A stretch of 64,000 bases of DNA from Acuticoccus sp963704595 (GTDB lineage Bacteria; Pseudomonadota; Alphaproteobacteria; Rhizobiales; Amorphaceae). Below, piece after piece: positions 25,945 through 34,041 of the stretch. Numbering within the stretch: position 1 is the stretch's first letter; each line of letters starts with the position of its first letter. Position numbers and translations under genes: made by a program. A model generated the notes under the pieces. It was not told where the DNA came from and searched no databases. It saw only the letters and a program-made list of their open reading frames with translations. The stretch is taken from the NCBI GenBank assembly GCA_963704595.1, contig OY969922.1, forward strand, positions 3,224,001 to 3,288,000, given 5' to 3'.

Positions 25945-27387
25945 TCAGGCGCTGGCGGCGCGGCGGGCGGAGGCGAAGTCGATCGGCCGGTCGGGAATGG
26001 TGATCTCGAACGCCGCACCCGCGCCCGTCTCCATCAGGACCAGCGAACCGCCGTGCGCGCGCACCAGCTCCGCCGCGATGGCGAGGCCGAGCCCGGTGCC
26101 GCCGGCGCGGCCACTCCCCTGGAACGGCTGGAAGAGATGCTGGCGCACCCGGTCCGGAACACCGGGCCCGGTATCGGACACAACGATCCGCACCACCGCC
26201 CCCGCCCGCTCCGCCGCCACCGCGAGACGCCGCACCACGGCGTCGTGCGAGTTGCTCTCGAGCGCCTCCATGGCGTTGCGGCAAAGGTTGAGGAGGACGC
26301 GGTAGAGCTGGTCGGGGTCGGCGTCGATCTCCATCCCCTCCTCCACGATGACGCGGAATTCGATGTGGGGGTCGACGTCGAGCCCCAGCACCTCGCCGAC
26401 GTCGGTCGCGAGCCGCGCCACGTCGATCAGGCGGCGCGACGGCGGCGCCTCCCCGGCGCGTCCATAGGCAAGAACGCCGTTGGTGTAGCCGACCGCACGG
26501 TCGAGCGCGCGGACGATCTTGGGCACGAAGCGCTGCACAGTCGGGTCGCGCACCGTGGCGAGCCGGTCGGAGAAGAGCTGGGCGGAGGCGAGGAGGTTGC
26601 GCAGGTCGTGGTTGATCTTGGAGACCGCGAGGCCGAGTTCGGCAAGGCGGCTCCGCTCGGCGATGGTGTCGGCGAGCTGCTGCTGCATGTCGGCGAGGCT
26701 GCGTTCGGCATCGCCCACCTCGTCGTTGCGGCGGCTCGGGACGATCATCCGCAGTTCGTCCTCGGGGTCCTCAGCAAAGTCCGCCATCGCGCTCGCGAGC
26801 CGCTTCACCGGCCGCACGAACAGCCAGCGCAGCGACATGTAGACGAGGATTGCCGTCATCACCGAGATCACCAGCGAAAGGCCGAGGATGTTGGCCGAAT
26901 AGGCGAGCATCGCGTCCTTCAGCGCAGTCTCGTCGAGGATGACGTCGACCTCCTCGCTGCGCCCGTAGGGCATGGCGCTGATGCGGATGATCCGCCCGTC
27001 CGGCGCCATTAGCGCATCGAACGCGGAGGTGATGGACTGGAAGATGCTCTCGTTGCCGAGCTCGATGTGCCGCTCGACCATCGCGGGCGGCGCGCTCATC
27101 GCAAGGAGGCGGCGGCGGTCGCCGTCGCGGTGGGTGATGGCGAGCGTGTTGGTCGCGCTGAGGAGCCGCATCTTCAGCTGCTCCGGCACGTCCGGCGTTT
27201 CGGCGATGATCGCGGCGGCGACCGAGGCGTTGCGGTGCGCGTCCGCCAGCCAGTTGTTGCGGAAGTTCGCGATCGACGGGACGAAGATCAGCACCTCGCA
27301 GATCATCACGAAAAGGATGGTCAGGAGGAGGAGCTTCGTCCCTAGCCCGGTGCGTGGCCCGGTGGTCGTTGTGCGCAGATCGCCCAT
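25945..27387 (-). CDS. Membrane sensor histidine kinase
   Basis: 480 residues. Transmembrane helix 1 is LLLLTILFVMICEVLIFVPS (about 19-38). A sensor loop of about 125 residues follows, then helix 2 (LSLVISVMTAILVYMSLRWL) and a HAMP segment (RPVKRLASAMADFAED). The phosphoacceptor is in VSKINHDLRNLLASA, an atypical H-D/N context. The HATPase domain has N box NLCRNAMEAL, G1 VSDTGPGVPDR and G2 GTGLGLAIAAELVRAHGGSL. There is no receiver or response regulator gene next to it, so the partner is unknown. It is intact, upstream of the rplY promoter on the same strand. Confidence 0.9.
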   Translation of the reverse strand: MGDLRTTTTGPRTGLGTKLLLLTILFVMICEVLIFVPSIANFRNNWLADAHRNASVAAAIIAETPDVPEQLKMRLLSATNTLAITHRDGDRRRLLAMSAPPAMVERHIELGNESIFQSITSAFDALMAPDGRIIRISAMPYGRSEEVDVILDETALKDAMLAYSANILGLSLVISVMTAILVYMSLRWLFVRPVKRLASAMADFAEDPEDELRMIVPSRRNDEVGDAERSLADMQQQLADTIAERSRLAELGLAVSKINHDLRNLLASAQLFSDRLATVRDPTVQRFVPKIVRALDRAVGYTNGVLAYGRAGEAPPSRRLIDVARLATDVGEVLGLDVDPHIEFRVIVEEGMEIDADPDQLYRVLLNLCRNAMEALESNSHDAVVRRLAVAAERAGAVVRIVVSDTGPGVPDRVRQHLFQPFQGSGRAGGTGLGLAIAAELVRAHGGSLVLMETGAGAAFEITIPDRPIDFASARRAASA

Positions 27388-27439
27388 GGGCCGGACATCA
27401 TCACGGGGTTATGCCGCCAGCACACGACCGGCCGCGTCT

Positions 27440-28846
27440 TCAAGGGAAGCGTTTGAGAAGCGACAGTGCCCTTTTCAGCCACGGCTTGTCGAGCCGTTCG
27501 CCGAAGTGATTGACAGCCGCGCGCTTTCCCGCCTCCCCCAGCGTCGGATAGGGCAGGACGAGGCCCGCGATGGTCTGCAGCGACACCTTGCCGGCGAGAG
27601 CCAGCGTGTAGGTGGCGATCATCTCGCCGGCGTGCGGCGCGACGATGGTGGCGCCGGCGAGCTTCCCCTTGCCGTCCAGTACCAGCTTGACGAAGCCCTC
27701 GGTCTCGCCGTCCGCCTGCGCGCGGTCGTTGCCGCTGAGCGGGGCCTTCCATGCCGTCGCGCCCGGCCAGCGGGCCATGGCCTCGGCCTCGGTGAGGCCG
27801 ACCTGCGCAAGCTCGGGCGCGGTGTAGGTGCAGCGCGGCATCGCCTCGGCATCGAACGAGACCGGCAGGCGGAACACGATGGCCCGGACCGCAAGGCTCC
27901 CCTGATGGCCCGCCACGTGGGTGAACTGCGGCCCGCCGGTGACGTCGCCGATGGCATAGATCCGCCGGTTCGCTGTGCGCATTCCCTTGTTGACGGCGAT
28001 CCCGCCGGGATGGGTTTCCACGCCCGCCGCCCTGAGATCGAGGCTCTCGATGTTGGGCGCACGCCCCGTCGCCATCAGCACCCGCTCCGCCTCCACGGTG
28101 CGGCCGCCGGCAAGATGGAGCGTCGCGCCGGATGGCGAACCGCTGACGCACTCCACCTTCGCATGGTCGATGACGATGACGCCGTCCCGCTCCATCGCGG
28201 CGCGCACCACGGCGGCGGCATCCGGGTCTTCCTTGGCGAGAAAGTCGCCGGAGGTCGCGATGGTGACGGTGCTGCCGAGGCGGGCGAACGCCTGGCCGAG
28301 TTCGGCGCCGATCGGCCCGCCACCGATGATGGCGATGCTGGCCGGAAGCGCAGTGAGGTCGAAGACGCTCTCGTTGGTGAGCGGTTCGACCGCGGCCAGC
28401 CCCTCGATGTCCGGCACCATGGGGCGCGAGCCGGTGGCGATCACGAAACGGCGGGCCTCAATCGGCTCGCCGCCCGCCTCCAGCGTCCGCTCGTCCCTGA
28501 ACCTTGCGTCGGCCTTGATGACGTGGACGCCGAGGCCCTCGAACCGCTCAACCGAATCGTGCGGTGCGATCGCCCCGATCACGTCGTGGATGTGCCTGTG
28601 GACGGCGCCATAGTCGATTCTGGGCGTGGCGTTGACGCCGAAGCGCGCGCCATCGGCGGCCATATGCGCGTGCCGCGCCGCCGCGATCAGCGATTTCGAC
28701 GGGACGCAGCCGTAGTTGAGGCAGTCGCCCCCCATCCGGCCGCGCTCCACGAGCACGACGTCATGGCCGAAGTTTGCGGCGGCTGCGGCGACGGTGAGGC
28801 CGGCGGAACCGGCGCCGATGACGCAGATGTCGGGTTTGAGGGTCAC
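27440..28846 (-). CDS. Pyridine nucleotide-disulfide oxidoreductase, MerA/Lpd-like
   Basis: 468-residue FAD- and NAD(P)H-dependent class I disulfide reductase. The FAD loop is ICVIGAGSAGLTVAAAAANF, the redox disulfide GGDCLNYGCVPSKSL, the NAD(P) loop IAIIGGGPIGAELGQAFARL, then IYAIGDVTGGPQFTHVAGHQ and the dimerisation domain ending HFGERLDKPW. It lacks the C-terminal cysteine pair and the N-terminal HMA domain of true mercuric reductases, so mercury reduction is unlikely. The GTG start overlaps the stop of the TVP38 gene by four bases; this reductase-TVP38 pair is a common conserved neighbourhood with no settled function. Confidence 0.9.
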   Translation of the reverse strand: MTLKPDICVIGAGSAGLTVAAAAANFGHDVVLVERGRMGGDCLNYGCVPSKSLIAAARHAHMAADGARFGVNATPRIDYGAVHRHIHDVIGAIAPHDSVERFEGLGVHVIKADARFRDERTLEAGGEPIEARRFVIATGSRPMVPDIEGLAAVEPLTNESVFDLTALPASIAIIGGGPIGAELGQAFARLGSTVTIATSGDFLAKEDPDAAAVVRAAMERDGVIVIDHAKVECVSGSPSGATLHLAGGRTVEAERVLMATGRAPNIESLDLRAAGVETHPGGIAVNKGMRTANRRIYAIGDVTGGPQFTHVAGHQGSLAVRAIVFRLPVSFDAEAMPRCTYTAPELAQVGLTEAEAMARWPGATAWKAPLSGNDRAQADGETEGFVKLVLDGKGKLAGATIVAPHAGEMIATYTLALAGKVSLQTIAGLVLPYPTLGEAGKRAAVNHFGERLDKPWLKRALSLLKRFP

Positions 28847-29637
28847 GCTTTTACAGTCTCGCGATTCTTGCGCCAGCGCTTCACGAGCACCGGCAGGAGG
28901 GCGACCAGCGACAGCGCAACCAGCGCCGCGATCAGGACCGGGGACACCAGCGCGCCGAGGTCGACATGGCAGCTCCCGGCGGCGGCACAGCCGGGGTTCG
29001 CCGCCTCCTGCGCCTCGATCACGTCGCCGAGGCCGTCGCCGAGAAGGACGTAGGCGGCCGTCCCCGGAATGATGCCGATGGCAGTCGCCGCCACATAGGT
29101 ACCCACGCGGACATTGAAGAGTGCCGGCGCGACGTTGACCAGCCAGAACGGGAAGATCGGCTGGAGCCGCAGCGACAGGAGATAGAGAAAGGCGTTCTCC
29201 TCGAACCCGCGCGCAAGGCGGTCGACGAACCTGCCGGCGCGGGCGCGCAGCGGGGCGCCGAGCGAAGTCTGCGCGACGAGGAAGATCACCGAGGCGCCGA
29301 CCGTCGCGCCCACCACGGTGAGCGCCGTGCCGGCGACGAGGCCGAACATGAAGCCCCCCGCCAGCGTGAGGAGGCTCGCGCCCGGAAACGAGACGGCGAC
29401 CGCGGTAATATAGATCGCGACGTAGACGAGCGCGGCGGTCAACGCGTTGCCCGCCACCCATGCCTTCAGCGTCGCGTGTTCGCGGATGATGGTGTCAAGC
29501 GACAGAAGTTCGTGGAGGCCGAGCGCGTAGCCTGCGACGAGTGCAGCGGCGACCAGGGCGAGCGGCCAGAGGCGCCGCCACGGAAAGCCGCCTTCGCGGC
29601 CTCCCCCGCCTGGCCGCGTGCCACCGTTGTGCGCCAT
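28843..29637 (-). CDS. TVP38/TMEM64 (DedA-like, VTT domain) membrane protein
   Basis: 264 residues, with several hydrophobic helices (LWPLALVAAALVAGYALGLH, ALVYVAIYITAVAVSFPGAS). The VTT-domain motif is visible as FPGASLLTLAGGFMFGLVAG, VGATVGASVIFLVAQ and RLQPIFPFWLVNVAPALFNV, then GTAAYVLLGDGLGDV. VTT proteins are implicated in lipid scrambling. I took the ATG at 29637 (MAHNGGTRPG), since sequence upstream does not resemble the family. It is translationally coupled to the flavoprotein downstream, suggesting a joint redox or membrane role. Confidence 0.9.
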   Translation of the reverse strand: MAHNGGTRPGGGGREGGFPWRRLWPLALVAAALVAGYALGLHELLSLDTIIREHATLKAWVAGNALTAALVYVAIYITAVAVSFPGASLLTLAGGFMFGLVAGTALTVVGATVGASVIFLVAQTSLGAPLRARAGRFVDRLARGFEENAFLYLLSLRLQPIFPFWLVNVAPALFNVRVGTYVAATAIGIIPGTAAYVLLGDGLGDVIEAQEAANPGCAAAGSCHVDLGALVSPVLIAALVALSLVALLPVLVKRWRKNRETVKA

Positions 29638-29785
29638 CGTGCCTCCCAATCCCGCCCGCGAGACGAAGAACCCGGGCACAGGGTCTAGAGTGTGGCGGCG
29701 ACGGGCGAGCCGCAAGGCAACACGATCTCGCGCGGTTTCACCGTTGCGTGACAGGGCTCGGCCGCGTTCGCATACGCGCCTTGCG

Positions 29786-29814
29786 TTGACACGGCGCGCC
29801 GCCATTTCTATAGG
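29786..29814 (+). promoter_or_regulatory. Near-consensus sigma70 promoter of rpmH-rnpA-yidC
   Basis: A perfect TTGACA (29786-29791), a 17-base spacer and TATAGG (29809-29814). It lies about 92 bases upstream of rpmH. This is the strongest promoter match I see in the window, as expected for a ribosomal protein operon. Confidence 0.85.
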
Positions 29815-29905
29815 CGTGGGGTCTGGGCGTGGAAGTGCGCCCTCTTTTTATTTCCGACGATACCGAAAGCGAGACTGGCAGAGAGCGCCAGCCCGAGAGG
29901 AACCG

Positions 29906-30040
29906 ATGAAACGCACCTATCAACCGAGCAAACTCGTGCGCAAGCGTCGCCACGGCTTTCGTTCGCGCATGGCCACCGTCGGCGGCCGCCGCGTGATCAA
30001 CGCGCGCCGCGCAAAGGGCCGCAAGAAGCTCAGCGCCTAA
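29906..30040 (+). CDS. rpmH: Ribosomal protein bL34
   Basis: 44 residues: MKRTYQPSKLVRKRRHGFRS followed by the RMATVGGRRVINARRAKGRK core and KLSA end, the full bL34 sequence. A GAGAGG ribosome site lies six bases before the ATG. It heads the rpmH-rnpA-yidC-engB order found in most bacteria. Confidence 0.98.
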   Translation: MKRTYQPSKLVRKRRHGFRSRMATVGGRRVINARRAKGRKKLSA

Positions 30041-30071
30041 GGCGCGGCGGTTTGCGGCGCGTGAGGAGCGC

Positions 30072-30431
30072 TTGATCCCCGTCGAACGCCTGAAGCGCCG
30101 CGCCGAGTTCAAGCGCGCCGCCAAGGGGGTCCGCGTCGGTCGCGACGCCTTCACGCTGCAGGCGGTGCGCCGGCAGGACGACGCGCCAGCGCGCGTCGGC
30201 TTTACCGTGACCAAGAAAACCGGAAACGCCGTGGTCCGAAACCGGATCAAACGGCGTTTGCGTGCGTTGGCGGCGGACCATCCCGCGGCTTTCGAGCGCG
30301 CCACCGACTACGTGCTCGTCGCACGTCGGGCGGCGTTGGCGGCGCCCTATCAGGGGCTCGCATCCGAGCTTGCGGCAGCACTCAGCGCGGCAAGCAGAAA
30401 ACTCCAACGGGACGCGGACAGGCAAGGTTAA
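30072..30431 (+). CDS. rnpA: Ribonuclease P protein component
   Basis: 119-residue basic protein that assists the RNase P RNA in 5' processing of tRNA. The family core ARVGFTVTKKTGNAVVRNRI followed by KRRLRAL (the RNR motif region) is intact, preceded by LKRRAEFKRAAKG. The start is a TTG preceded by GAGGAG; no ATG gives the conserved N-terminus. Its stop overlaps the yidC ATG (TAATG). Confidence 0.96.
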   Translation: MIPVERLKRRAEFKRAAKGVRVGRDAFTLQAVRRQDDAPARVGFTVTKKTGNAVVRNRIKRRLRALAADHPAAFERATDYVLVARRAALAAPYQGLASELAAALSAASRKLQRDADRQG

Positions 30432-32278
30432 TGGCCGACAATCGCAACATGTTCCTGGCCGTCGGCTTATCGCTGGCGGTCATCATCATATGGCAGTTCT
30501 TCTTCATCCAACCGCAGATGGAGGAAGAGCGCGCCGCACAGCAGGCCGCTCAGCTCCAGGCGCAGCAGAACCCGACCGGCACCGCGCCCGGACAGGTGCC
30601 CGCCGCCCCGGGCGATTCTGCGATCCCGGCTGTGCCCACGGCGCCGACGGCGGCCGGCACCCCGGCGGTCCCCGCACCGACGCAGGCGATCGCCTCGGCC
30701 GAAAGCTCCGCCCGCGTGAAGATCGAATCGCCGATGGTGACGGGCTCGATCCGCCTCGTCGGCGGCCGGCTCGACGACCTGCACCTCAAGGACTACCACG
30801 TCACCGTGGAGCCCTCGAGCCCGACCGTGACGCTGCTGGCGCCGGCGGGAAGCGCCTTCCCCTACTTCGTGGAGACCGGCTGGGTCGCCGCTGGCGGGGC
30901 ACCGGTGCCGGACAGCAACACCGAGTGGACGCTGGAACAGGGCGAGACGCTCACCCCCGACACGCCGATCACCCTCGCCTACGACACCGGCACCGGGATC
31001 GTGTACCGCCGCACCATCGAGGTGGACGAGCACTACCTCTTCACCGTGCGGCAGACCGTCGAGAACAACACCGACGCGGAAATCTCGCTGTACCCCTACA
31101 GCCGCGTGCGCCGCACCGGCCTGCCCGACCACGCGCAGTTCTTCATCCTGCATGAGGGCTACATCGGCGTGATCGGCGAGGAAGGCCTCGTCCAGGAGGG
31201 CTACAACAAGCTCGAGGACGAGCCCGTGATGGCGATGCCGCAGTCGAGCGCCGGCTGGCTCGGCCTGACGGACAAGTACTGGGCGACCGCGATCATCCCC
31301 GACCCGGGCAAGACATTCACGCCGCGCTACCTCTACGATGCGCCGGCCGGGTCCGCCCCGTCCTACCAGGCGGACTACCTCGCCGAAGCCGTCACGGTCG
31401 CGCCGGGCGCCACCGGCGAGGCGGTCAACCGCGTCTTCGCGGGCGCCAAGAAGTACCGCATCATCCAGGGTTACGAGGACACGATCGGCGTCGACCGGTT
31501 CAACCTCATGATCGACTGGGGCTGGTTCTACTTCATCACCAAGCCGATGTTTTTCCTGCTGGAGTTCATCTACAGCCACGTCGGAAACTTCGGCATCGCG
31601 ATCCTGATCGCAACCGTGGTCGTGAAGCTGCTCTTCTTCCCGCTGGCCAACAAGGCCTACAAGTCGATGGCGAAGATGAAGGGTCTTCAGCCCGAGATGA
31701 CTAAGATGCGGGAGCGGTACAAGGACGACCGCATGAAGCAGCAACAGGCGATGATGGAGCTGTACAAGAAGGAAAAGGTGAACCCGCTTGCCGGCTGTAT
31801 ACCGATCCTGATCCAGATCCCCGTGTTCTTCGCGCTCTACAAGGTGTTGTTCGTCTCGATCGAAATGCGGCACGCGCCGTTCTTCGGCTGGATCAACGAT
31901 CTCTCCGCGCCGGATCCGACCTCGGTCTTCAACCTGTTCGGCCTCATCCCGTTCGACCCTTCGACCGTGCCTTTCGTCGGTGCGTTCCTTATGGTCGGCG
32001 TCTGGCCGCTCATCATGGGCATGACCATGTGGGTCCAGATGAAGATGAACCCGGCACCGCCCGACCCGACGCAGGCCATGATCTTCAACTGGATGCCCCT
32101 GTTCTTCACCTTCCTGCTGGCGTCCTTCCCGGCCGGTCTGGTGATCTACTGGGCGTGGAACAACTCGCTCTCCGTGCTGCAGCAGTACGTGATCATGCGC
32201 CGCCAGGGCGTGAAGGTGGAACTGTGGGACAACCTGACGGGCGTGTTCAAGAAGAAGCCGAAGAAGGGCGCGACCTGA
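30431..32278 (+). CDS. yidC: YidC membrane protein insertase
   Basis: 615 residues, the Gram-negative form. The first transmembrane helix is FLAVGLSLAVIIIWQFFFIQ, followed by an Ala/Pro/Gln-rich linker and the large periplasmic P1 domain (residues about 90-350). The conserved insertase core holds YSHVGNFGIAILIATVVVKL, NPLAGCIPILIQIPVFFALY, FNLFGLIPF and FPAGLVIYWAWNNSLSVLQQ. It inserts and folds inner-membrane proteins alone or with SecYEG, and here probably also photosynthetic complex subunits. It is coupled to rnpA upstream, and engB follows two bases after the stop. Confidence 0.98.
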   Translation: MADNRNMFLAVGLSLAVIIIWQFFFIQPQMEEERAAQQAAQLQAQQNPTGTAPGQVPAAPGDSAIPAVPTAPTAAGTPAVPAPTQAIASAESSARVKIESPMVTGSIRLVGGRLDDLHLKDYHVTVEPSSPTVTLLAPAGSAFPYFVETGWVAAGGAPVPDSNTEWTLEQGETLTPDTPITLAYDTGTGIVYRRTIEVDEHYLFTVRQTVENNTDAEISLYPYSRVRRTGLPDHAQFFILHEGYIGVIGEEGLVQEGYNKLEDEPVMAMPQSSAGWLGLTDKYWATAIIPDPGKTFTPRYLYDAPAGSAPSYQADYLAEAVTVAPGATGEAVNRVFAGAKKYRIIQGYEDTIGVDRFNLMIDWGWFYFITKPMFFLLEFIYSHVGNFGIAILIATVVVKLLFFPLANKAYKSMAKMKGLQPEMTKMRERYKDDRMKQQQAMMELYKKEKVNPLAGCIPILIQIPVFFALYKVLFVSIEMRHAPFFGWINDLSAPDPTSVFNLFGLIPFDPSTVPFVGAFLMVGVWPLIMGMTMWVQMKMNPAPPDPTQAMIFNWMPLFFTFLLASFPAGLVIYWAWNNSLSVLQQYVIMRRQGVKVELWDNLTGVFKKKPKKGAT

Positions 32279-32280
32279 CG

Positions 32281-32991
32281 GTGGCCCCTGACGACGAGCC
32301 GGAAACCGGGGCTGCGGCGTTCGCGCCGCCCCCGGAGACCCCGCTCTCCCCCGAAGAGACGCAAGCCGAGGCGGCCGCGCTCGAAGCGGGCCGCCTTCTT
32401 TTTGCCGCGCCCTTCGCGTTCCAGCGCGCCTGCCACGCCATGGAGCACCTCCTCCCCGCCGGACCGCCCGAAGTTGCGTTCGCGGGCCGCTCCAACGTCG
32501 GCAAGTCCACGCTCCTCAATGCCCTGACCGCGCAGAAGGGGCTCGCCAAGGCGTCGAACACGCCGGGGCGCACCCGCTCGCTCAACATCTTTGCGCGCGA
32601 TGACGGCGTGGGGCCGGTGATCGTCGACATGCCGGGCTACGGCTACGCCAAGGCGCCGAAGGCGGACGTCGCGCAGTGGACGCGGCTGGTGTTCGACTAT
32701 CTGCGCGGCCGGCCGGGCCTGCGCCGCATCTACCTCCTCATCGACGCGCGCCATGGCCTCAAGGCGGTCGACGAATCCGCGATGGACGTGATGGACGAGG
32801 CCGCGATCAGCTACCAGGCGGTCCTCACCAAGGCGGACAAGGCCGCCCACACCGAAAAGGTCCGCGCCGCAGTGGCCGAAGGCCTGCGCCGCCGCGCCGC
32901 CGCCCACCCGATCGTCCTCGCGACGTCGGCCGCCAAGGGCGCCGGCATCGCCGAGCTCCGCGCCGCAATCTATACTCTGACGCAGGAGTGA
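32281..32991 (+). CDS. engB: EngB (YihA/YsxC) ribosome biogenesis GTPase
   Basis: 236 residues. The G1 P-loop is EVAFAGRSNVGKSTLLNALT, G2 TPGRTRSLN, G3 VDMPGYGYA, G4 LTKADK and G5 ATSAAKG. A Pro/Glu-rich N-terminal extension of about 55 residues precedes the GTPase domain. The start is a GTG two bases after yidC; an ATG at LPA would lose the family's FAAPFAFQRA region. It is needed for late assembly of the large ribosomal subunit. Confidence 0.96.
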   Translation: MAPDDEPETGAAAFAPPPETPLSPEETQAEAAALEAGRLLFAAPFAFQRACHAMEHLLPAGPPEVAFAGRSNVGKSTLLNALTAQKGLAKASNTPGRTRSLNIFARDDGVGPVIVDMPGYGYAKAPKADVAQWTRLVFDYLRGRPGLRRIYLLIDARHGLKAVDESAMDVMDEAAISYQAVLTKADKAAHTEKVRAAVAEGLRRRAAAHPIVLATSAAKGAGIAELRAAIYTLTQE

Positions 32992-33102
32992 GGCGCCGCG
33001 GGCCGGAAGGCCCGCTCTGCCGGACGAGGGCCTCAAGGTCCGCTTTGCCAGTCCCGAGCGACCGTGGCAGGATCCTGCGCTCGAATGGCGGGAGGGGTTC
33101 AG

Positions 33103-33495
33103 GTGCGCGGCAGATCGGTCAAGGTGATTGCAGTGGGCGTCATGATGGCACTGGCCTCGGCGACGGCCGCGAAGGCCACATCCGGCTTCGGCTGCTACAG
33201 GGTCAACGTCGGGCCCGACGATCCGCTCAGGATCCGGTTCGAACCCGACGCGAGTTCGTCCGTCGTCGCCTCCGTGAGCTGGCAGGACCAGCCGATCATC
33301 GCCCTCGACGGCCTGGATCGCAGCGAGGAAAGTCAGCCGACGCTGTTCGACGTGCACATGGCGGAGAGCAGGGAGTGCAGCCCGCAAAGCCTGCCGCTGG
33401 GGGCGCGCTGGTGCCCGGTTGCGCTTTACGGCGCCGGAGAGACCAGACACGGCTGGCTCAAGCGCCGCTTCGTTGACCACAGCGAGTGCCCCTAA
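33103..33495 (+). CDS. Secreted SH3-like domain protein
   Basis: About 130 residues. The signal peptide SVKVIAVGVMMALASATAAK-ATS is followed by a domain beginning GFGCYRVNVGPDDPLRIRFE, where the pattern V.VGPDDPLRIR..P..SS.VV resembles bacterial SH3 (SH3_3) repeats, and ending HGWLKRRFV. Four cysteines (CYRV, CSPQS, WCPVALYG, ECP) could form disulfides in the periplasm. The GTG start at 33103 is chosen because GGAGGG lies seven bases upstream; ATG 33085 is possible but lengthens the n-region. Single gene, function unknown. Confidence 0.7.
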   Translation: MRGRSVKVIAVGVMMALASATAAKATSGFGCYRVNVGPDDPLRIRFEPDASSSVVASVSWQDQPIIALDGLDRSEESQPTLFDVHMAESRECSPQSLPLGARWCPVALYGAGETRHGWLKRRFVDHSECP

Positions 33496-33551
33496 GACCT
33501 CTCCCGCGGGCCGTGCCTCGCAGATCGGCGCCAGCGCGCGGGCGTGAGGCC

Positions 33552-33797
33552 CTACCCCGGCGGCAATTCGCCGTGGAGGACGAGGGGTTCGCTGCTGCCG
33601 TCACAGTGCAGGAGCGCCTCCTCGCGTGCTACCTCAAGCAGGTAGGCGAGGAAGCCGAGGCCGCCGCGATCGGCGAGGCCCGCGAGCTCCGAGCACATTG
33701 ATTCGATGTAGCTCGCCGCCTCCTGGCTGGTCAGAGACATCGCGTTCATGTGCCTGGAGACTTCCAGTTGCACCTTGTTCTGCCCACGAGCACTCAT
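33552..33797 (-). CDS. Small conserved protein (81 aa)
   Basis: Starts MSARGQNKVQLEVSRHMNAM and contains SQEAASYIESMCSELAGLAD and GFLAYLLEVAREEAL. The ATG is preceded by an AAGGAGGG ribosome site ten bases upstream, which is strong evidence that it is translated. The pattern of an amphipathic helical protein with AAxYIExM and LAYLLExAREEA is one I recognise from many Rhizobiales genomes as a conserved hypothetical. No function is known to me. It stands alone, divergent from topA. Confidence 0.75.
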   Translation of the reverse strand: MSARGQNKVQLEVSRHMNAMSLTSQEAASYIESMCSELAGLADRGGLGFLAYLLEVAREEALLHCDGSSEPLVLHGELPPG

Positions 33798-34041
33798 TGT
33801 GAAACGCTCCCTCCTTGCGGGGTTCGTACGTTGAGCAATTTCCCGCGAAAACCGCGGGCTGTTCGACGACTGCGCGATCCTTGCAACGGAAGCTGTCCTC
33901 AACCTTGCCGGGAATTTCATTGCACCCATGCGTTGCAATCGGTGGGTCCGATGGGCATCACACCCGCCGATTTCGGCTTCCCCCCTTTGCACGAAGCGCC
34001 ATGCGCCTCTATGTGCGGTCTCCGAACCGGGGGCCTAGCGC

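Noticed and set aside
27440..28846. Mercuric reductase and a mer operon
   Set aside because: No HMA domain, no C-terminal vicinal cysteines, and no merR, merT or merP next to it.
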